Positions 57,535-64,000 of a DNA stretch of 64,000 nucleotides are shown here, piece by piece. The stretch spans positions 8,030,450 to 8,094,449 of the forward strand of contig NC_060900.1 of assembly GCF_014805685.1 (NCBI RefSeq). The letters are read 5' to 3'. Under the pieces are notes generated by a model that had not been told where the DNA came from, searched no databases, and saw nothing but the letters and a program-made list of their open reading frames with translations. Numbering within the stretch: the first letter of the stretch is position 1; every line of letters begins with the position of its first letter. Origin of the DNA: Silurus meridionalis (taxonomy: Eukaryota > Chordata > Actinopteri > Siluriformes > Siluridae). Made by a program: the position numbers and the translations under genes.

Positions 57535-58984
57535 TATCTATATATCAATCAGTCAATCAGCTGTTCATATTCAGGTTTTCTTTTTTGCTGTCATTTCACT
57601 GTCTTTTGTCAGCAACAGCTTTTAAAAAGAAAGACTACCAGAAAAGCAGTTTATACAGTTCATCATTTGTTGAGCTGTCAACTGACCTTCGGATCGAATA
57701 ATCTAACAGATATAAGCACGTGAACGAGGGACGTTGAGGATGCCGCTAAACACAAACAGTAACGTCAGAGAAGAGTAATAAAGCTTGCAATGTGAGAACA
57801 AGCTCACCTGCTACGTTTTAGTAGTGATTCATCATGGCCATTGGAAGCGTTTCACACCTACAGCAATTCGCATTTTCCTTTTAACCATGTATAAACTCAT
57901 TAGTTTGCTAACTAGAAAGCTAACTGGTGTTCTTACTAATTACTATCTTTGCTATCAGTTTAAGGTTCCAGATATTAAGTTTGAACTTGCATCACAATGT
58001 CTTATGAGTAGATCCTTCACACTACATCTATATTAATCAGACAGTGTACAAGGTGTCTACACCTCACTGCTTATCCATGCATTTAGTAGTGAAGTGAATA
58101 AACTTATGAAACAGCATGGCGCAGAAAACCGAAAACATCCAGTAAGAGCAAAAGTGATGATTGGATTAAATGGAGCGTTAGAAAAAAAATGTACAGAAAC
58201 AGAAACAAATTCAAATTTGTGACAATTAAACTTTTGAAATTGGAAATAACCACTTTTGAGAAAAGTGGGCTACAACCCACATTATGATCCTCTCTTGTCA
58301 GCCAAGACCAGGAATATGAGTGGGCTCAAGCTGACCGAATCTGGACGGTTATTAATTGAAACTAGATTGAAACTGAAACTATGAGGCAGGATGATTGCGT
58401 CTGTCATCAACAAGTCTAGTTCTTCTTGCTATTAAATTGTATTTCAGAACTACCCTCAAACGTAAATATACAAACAAAGTTGAAGGAAACTATTAACCTT
58501 TGCTGTAACCTTGATCCTCTTTGGGTCATTTTTATCATCTGGTTACAGTGATAATTCCATATTAATCCTACAGCATTTAGCCATTTGTTATTGAGCTAAA
58601 GTGCTAATGAGGCTCTTGGATGGATGACCTGAAAACATAATGCCTCTCCTATTCAGTGAAGGAGGCATAAAATCACTGCCTGGCCCTTTTCCCAAAGTGT
58701 CTAGTTTCGATGATGAATGGCTCTGAATGGCATACACTTAGCTAACGATAAAACAGATTCAAAAATGATTTAGCAAAGATGATTTTCTTATATCATCACC
58801 CCTATTATGATTTACTCCTTACATATCAGTGACAGCAAATTAGCTTCCAGGCGTATCCCTCCACACCTACAGTAACACCACTGGTTTCCTCACGCGCATA
58901 AATAAATGCACGAGACGCCGCTAAGATGAAGTTGCATGTAAGTGCTGCTGTGTTAATTGGACTCCCTAATTCCTTCCTTTAACT
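57535..58984. other. no gene recognised
   Basis: AT-rich sequence, nothing identified. Confidence 0.4.
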
Positions 58985-60003
58985 GATCATCGATGGCTCC
59001 TTGGTGTTTACCTGGCAGAGAACTTCACTTGGTCATTCAACACCAGCTCCATCACCAAGAAAGCCCAGCAGGGCCTCTACTTCCTGACAAGGCTGAGGAA
59101 AGCCCATCTCCCTCCCCCAATCCTGACCACGTTCTACAGTGGGACCATCGAGAACATCCTGAGCAGCTGCATCACTGCCTGGTTTTGGGAACTGCCCCGT
59201 CTTGGATCGCAAGACCCTTCAGAAGATAGTGAGGACAGCTGAGAAGATCCTCGGAGTCTCTCTTCCCTCCATCAAGGATATTTACACCACACACTGCATC
59301 CGCAAAGCCAACAGCATTGTGGATGACCCCACACACCAGTCACACACACTCTTCACCCTCCTGCCATCAGGGAAGCGGCTCCAAAGCATTCGGGCTGCCA
59401 CATCCAGACTGTGCAACAGTTTCTTCCCTCAAGCCATCAGGCTTCTCAACACAGAACTGAACTGAAACTCATGCACACACACACACACACTCAACTGTGT
59501 GACTGATATCCACTACACGGACTCAACACACACTCGTACTCACTTCACACATCCATGTCTTCAGTACCACCCCTATTATATTACCTCATTATTACAAACT
59601 GTTTACATGCTGTTTTTGCACATCTTTTCGACTGCTGCTATTGTTTTTTTTGCACAAACCCTTTTGCTTACATTTTGTTTCATTACCTGTTCACTTCTGT
59701 ACTCAGTTCTCTTTTACACACTGCACTGTGTAATATACAGTAGGTTTACTGGCGGCGCTATTCTGTGTTTTGTGTATTTGTCCTACACTGTCTTGTGTTG
59801 TCTCTGCACTGTTTTCACCAGGTTGCACACGATGCACTTAATGTGGCGAGGACACTTACTAGTCCTTAGCTCTGTGTTTTCTGTGATGTAGCTTTATGTT
59901 GTTAAATGTAGGGTTCTGGAGGAACTCATTTCGCTGTGTACTGCGTCAGCTATATATGGTTGAAATGACAATAAAAGCTTTTTGACTCTCTTGACTCTTG
60001 ACT
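58985..60003 (+). mobile_element. 5'-truncated LINE, jockey-superfamily type
   Basis: Broken frames encode the last part of a LINE ORF2: [24 protein letters not shown] words near 59050-59100, then an open frame at 59202-59465 ([74 protein letters not shown]) with a stop. A ~550-bp 3' UTR follows, ending 'gaaatgacaataaaagc' and a (ttgactc)n-like tail near 59980-60003. Good open frame in the last 87 codons, so relatively young. CR1/L2/Rex1-type by recall. Confidence 0.75.
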
Positions 60004-60188
60004 GCTCTGGACGTGGCTTGTGAAAGCACGAATGCAGGGCTTGTGTGTTTGTGCGCTGCATGTTCTTATGAGAGATCACTCCGAGGAGGTGGACAAGAAG
60101 CCAGAAAGTATATGTGTGTATGTGATAGAATCTATGTATAGCAGCAATGTTTTCCAGATAATCCGATCGTGATTCTGAATTTGGGAGG

Positions 60189-60262
<74 letters not shown>

Positions 60263-60346
60263 ACATGTGTGCGTAATTGTGTGGGAGACTTTTGCATCTT
60301 GTACATCCTTGGAAAGATGTCCTGACCATCTGTCTCAAAAAGCACT

Positions 60347-60379
<33 letters not shown>

Positions 60380-60386
60380 ACACACA
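60189..60386. repeat. (GT)n and (CA)n pair
   Basis: (GT)n at 60189-60259 and (CA)n at 60344-60386 are 85 bp apart and complementary, so they could also form a hairpin. Confidence 0.9.
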
Positions 60387-60727
60387 AGCACATATTCATA
60401 CACAAACTCATGGAGGTTAAAGTCAGCAGGTCTTCATCAAGTATCTCTTCCACACTTTTCCGACTCGTCTTCTCCTCATCCTATTTCTAGCCTGAAGAGA
60501 ATGAATGGCAGATGCAATAGCCCTCTTTAAGCACTTGAACTCATGATGTAGCTTAACGCAGACGTGATTAAACCTAGTAATGAATCTAAACATCCACTCA
60601 TCTATATGTAGGAGTGTCAGAAGAGCAGCATTAGAAAATCAAATCCACCACTACAAACAAGCCTACATACCCGGAATAGCATTCAGACCACGCAAAGAAC
60701 ATGTCAGATTATAAAAAAACCCACCAT

Positions 60728-61453
60728 CAAAGGTGGTAAAAGTACACACATCTTTCACTCAAGTGGAAGTACAGATACTTATGTTTTAAAAGTCTCTGGT
60801 AAAGGTGGAAGTACTGACTACACTTTATCACTCAAGTTAAAGTAAAGAAGTTTGGGTTTTGACATGTACTTCAGTAAGAAGTAGACATTACTACTACCTG
60901 TTTTAGTGTCACGCTGGTAACTGGACCTCACATCATATTAATATATTAATACAAATACATTTTGTTGTCTAATGAATGTATTCAGGCTGAACATCCACCA
61001 TATAGAACACAAGCAGAGAAAAGATGTTGATCAGGTGATCAGGAATGTCTCTGTTCTCAGTCATGTTTACATCACTGACTCCCTCTGTCTCATCCACGTT
61101 ACCCCCAGACTACTTGTTACCTTCTGTCTTGCTCGTTGTGAGCTTCATAAACTAGCCTATGCCTGTGGTGCGTGAGAGCCAGCAAATGATTGAAAAAGCA
61201 GTGCAATGACAAGAAACAGGTTGATGTGCTGAATGAGCCAAATAAAATATCGATCATGTCAACAAATAGATTCAAACTGAACTAACGAGTCTGGATTAAA
61301 AATGTAAGAATTAGAAAGTACAGATATTTGAGTAAAAAAATGTCATTAGTGAAAGTTAAATGTTGTCTGAAAAAAATAAAAAAAATTTGTTACTGAAAAT
61401 CAACTTAAGTACAGTAACAAAGTATATGTACTTCCCATTACTTCCCACCTCTG
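60728..61453. mobile_element. 726-bp non-autonomous hAT-like transposon
   Basis: The flanks are identical 8-bp copies cccaccat (60720-60727 and 61454-61461). The ends are CAAAGGTGGtaaaagtac and, inverted, CAGAGGTGGgaagtaatgg, consistent with hAT-type termini. Sub-terminal blocks are rich in 'agtac' words in both senses. No transposase frame; the frame at 60972-61175 has no domain. A partial antisense copy is at 4905-5116. Confidence 0.85.
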
Positions 61454-61674
61454 CCCACCATAGCTTCTGGAAGAAAATCTACAGAGCACCTAGTTTAGGT
61501 CTTCTAGATTCATGGCCATTTACTTGACATTATCCTCCAAGTTGATTTCATTTATAGAACAAATTCTTTTTGACTTAAATATTTACAGTGTGGTCCAATG
61601 CACTAGTGAACATGCATTTTTGTATCTTTATTTTACAAATGACTAAAAAAAAAATAATAATAATAAAAATGGCT

Positions 61675-62120
61675 TCATTGGGGTCCTCGTCTTCAATTCG
61701 ATCCCAAAGCCCGACGTCTGGATGAAGTTCTACTTCTCTGTGCAGCTGGGGATGGTTCCACATGAACAGCCCAAAGATCCATTGAAGTTAACTCAAGAAC
61801 TTTGAGAATGGATGTGGACTGTAATTAATGTCAACAGTCTGCTACGAAGGCTGCTGAATGCGCTTGTAATGAATGGATATTCGGTGTCAACCAGATGAAG
61901 ATGGTTTCCCTTTTGAGTCTGGATCCTTCCTCATATTATCTCTTGGAGTTTTTTCTTTGCCACACTCACCACTGGTTCACTTATTAGGAATAAATTAATA
62001 AGGAGCACCCTTATAGGCACTAAACTTATACATTCTAGCTTTATTATCTCTTTATCTGTGTTAAAGCTGCTTTGGGACAACGATCATTGTTAAAGATTTT
62101 ATTTAAATAAAACTGAATGG
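61675..62120 (+). mobile_element. CR1/L2-like LINE or SINE tail
   Basis: Second copy of the repeat at 8605-9030. Shared blocks are 'gcagctggggatggttccacatgaacag', 'gtggactgtaattaatg', 'tttcccttttgagtctggatcctt' and 'aaagctgctttgggacaacgatcattgttaa'. Confidence 0.6.
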
Positions 62121-62856
62121 AGAATGAAATGGTGTTATTAACAACACCTTGAGGAAATAGTAGAAGCTCGAAAATATCTTTGAGTTGTAGAATTTCGTAG
62201 TATTTCTAAAGCACGTGTCCCCTTTTTCACTCGAGCTGACCCAGATGCCCCTGGTTCACGTGCCATATGAAGGTTCACATTTTTGAACCTGGAGATAAAA
62301 TCCACTGTCTTCTGACCACGTGGAAAAAAAAAACCTCTGAATCCTTTGTACAAAGCAGTTAACATGAACGATACCACAAATCTGATTACGTTTATATAGA
62401 GACATAGAAATGTTTCACAAAAAAATTAAAAAACATTAAATTCAACCCTACTTTATGTAATAACTTATATGTTATACACTGATAATAGTGACTTGCTCTT
62501 CACCCGGAAAAAAAAAAACACAACACCCGGCTACGCTTCACAAACCCAAAGACCCTCCTGTAAGAACCGCTATATCAAAGCACACTGTGTCACTGCCTAA
62601 TATGAACATTAATAAATATCTTGTGTCTATATGTTATGAGCATTTATCTATTACGAGGACCTGTTTACTGTGGAAGTACAAAAAAAATTGCTTATTTATT
62701 TCTATGTAAAAAGTAAACCTTGAATCCTATCTTAAATTCTTCTTTCTCTCTTTCTCTTTCTCTCTCTCTCTCTCTCTCTTCCCTAATACTGCAGTGCAGC
62801 AGAGCATCGTCATGGAAACAAGCAGAAGGCAAGATGGAAGAGATTTACAGCAGTGC

Positions 62857-62918
<62 letters not shown>

Positions 62919-63771
62919 CTTAATCACAACTATGAGAAAATTCTCTCGCTTGATCATATTCTTCTCTTACTCGCTTCCCACACTCCCATACACACACTCC
63001 TAAGCCACTACAACTCTCCTTCTCGCTGCTTAGTCCTGTCAGAATGACACAAAGTCTAATCCTTCAATATTTGAAGCACCACGCAATTTCCAACAAGCGT
63101 CATCCGTGCGGGTTTTGCTACTACGGCGCGCTGCCTTCAGCTCACAAAGGCTTAATTAGCTCATGAGTTAAATCAAATAGAAAACAACGATGTGTGAAGT
63201 GTTGAGTCTAGGAGGAAGGAAAAACAGCTCACTAATGACCGAACACCTTCAGTTCGTTTACATAAAGACTGTGTCGTGCCTCTGTTTTCCGAGTCACACA
63301 GCTCTAATAAAAGGAATAACTGTAATGAAAGGACTTGCAGGTAAAACAGGTCCATTACAATGTCTTTATCTGGAGCTTGATGTGTTTTTAGATTACATTG
63401 CGCTGGAACATTCGCTGTAATTGTGCATACTTGTTTTAAAGTACATTTTCACCTAATAAGTAAATTAGTGCTATTTATCCACCTTCTGTAAGTGACTAGC
63501 CTTAAACTCTTCGAAAAATTAACCAATGGTTCTTCCGAAGTCTACCATTCATAAGCAACACCAAATTGTGCTTTTAAAATTGATTTTGTGGGAAAAGTAA
63601 GAAGTGCGAATACTGGGCCTGATTGCACACGCGAATGCCCTGTTCACGCCTGTTATTAATATCCAGCTCGCGTAATCCCGTCACAAGTATACAGCGGGAA
63701 TTAATTGCTGTTCACTTCTGCCAACATGAACACTTCAAATATCAATTTAGATTGAAGAAGAATGTCATGGC
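62121..63771. other. no gene; microsatellites
   Basis: (CT)n at 62745-62780 and interrupted (GT)n at 62856-62918. Nothing coding could be supported. Confidence 0.45.
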
Positions 63772-64000
63772 CACTGATCAGGCATAACATTATGACCACC
63801 TGTACGAATATTGAGTTGGTCCCCTTTTGCTGAAAAACAGTCGTGACCCGTCGAGCATAAACAGCATTAAGTTCTTCAGCAATTATGGATCGGACCACAC
63901 TGACCAGCCTTCGCTCCCCACATGCATCAATGTGCCTCGACCACCCAGGACCCTGTCGCCGGTTTTGATAGATACTGAGTACTGCAGACTGGGAACATCC
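63772..64000 (-). mobile_element. internally deleted Tc1-like element (family A), cut by the window edge
   Basis: It starts cactgatcaggcataacatt. The junction 'gtcgagcataaacagcatta' marks the same internal deletion as in 32147-32640. The transposase N-terminal region would continue beyond 64000. Confidence 0.75.

Overview
The window looks like nuclear DNA of a ray-finned fish. It has an intronless rod opsin gene (the fish rho retrogene), a spliced multi-PDZ gene with vertebrate intron structure, many decayed Tc1/mariner transposons, teleost-type LINEs and SINE-like tails, and abundant (CA)n, (TA)n and (GATA)n tracts. The mix of Tc1 deletion derivatives and CR1/L2-like 3' tails suggests an ostariophysan, possibly a catfish. 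That placement is an inference from recalled repeat families and is not proven here.

Layout. 1-29.8 kb is gene-poor: a minus-strand Ty3-type reverse transcriptase relic at the left edge, two copies of the same LINE in opposite orientation (2.4-3.8 kb and 9.2-11.0 kb), several Tc1 relics, nested MITEs and very long microsatellites. 29.9-31.6 kb is the complete rho gene on the plus strand, with a compact photoreceptor-type promoter (CRX-like sites, an NRL-like site, a TATA box), a single 354-codon exon and poly(A) signals. 32.1-38.1 kb is a transposon-rich spacer that includes a Tc1 element inserted cleanly inside another Tc1 element. 38.3-55.9 kb is the 3' half of magi1 on the minus strand: eleven exons, whose splice phases join into 839 in-frame codons covering the linker after one PDZ domain, the last three PDZ domains and the basic C-terminal tail. 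55.9-64.0 kb is probably a magi1 intron and holds a Tc1 deletion derivative, a LINE 3' end, a hAT-type element with a perfect 8-bp target duplication, and another Tc1 derivative cut by the window edge.

The two real genes converge tail to tail. rho encodes the rod visual pigment. magi1 encodes a junctional scaffold protein. Nothing in the sequence implies that they work together; two CTCF-like motifs, one upstream of rho and one inside magi1, could mark domain borders.

The most noteworthy coding observation is in rho. Glu122, a classical rod-opsin residue, is replaced by Ile, next to Asn123 and Ser124, and Tyr261 is present (a known red-shifting state). The most noteworthy mobile-DNA observation is a family of internally deleted Tc1 elements. 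At least two copies share one deletion junction, and three still have an open frame for the N-terminal DNA-binding domain.
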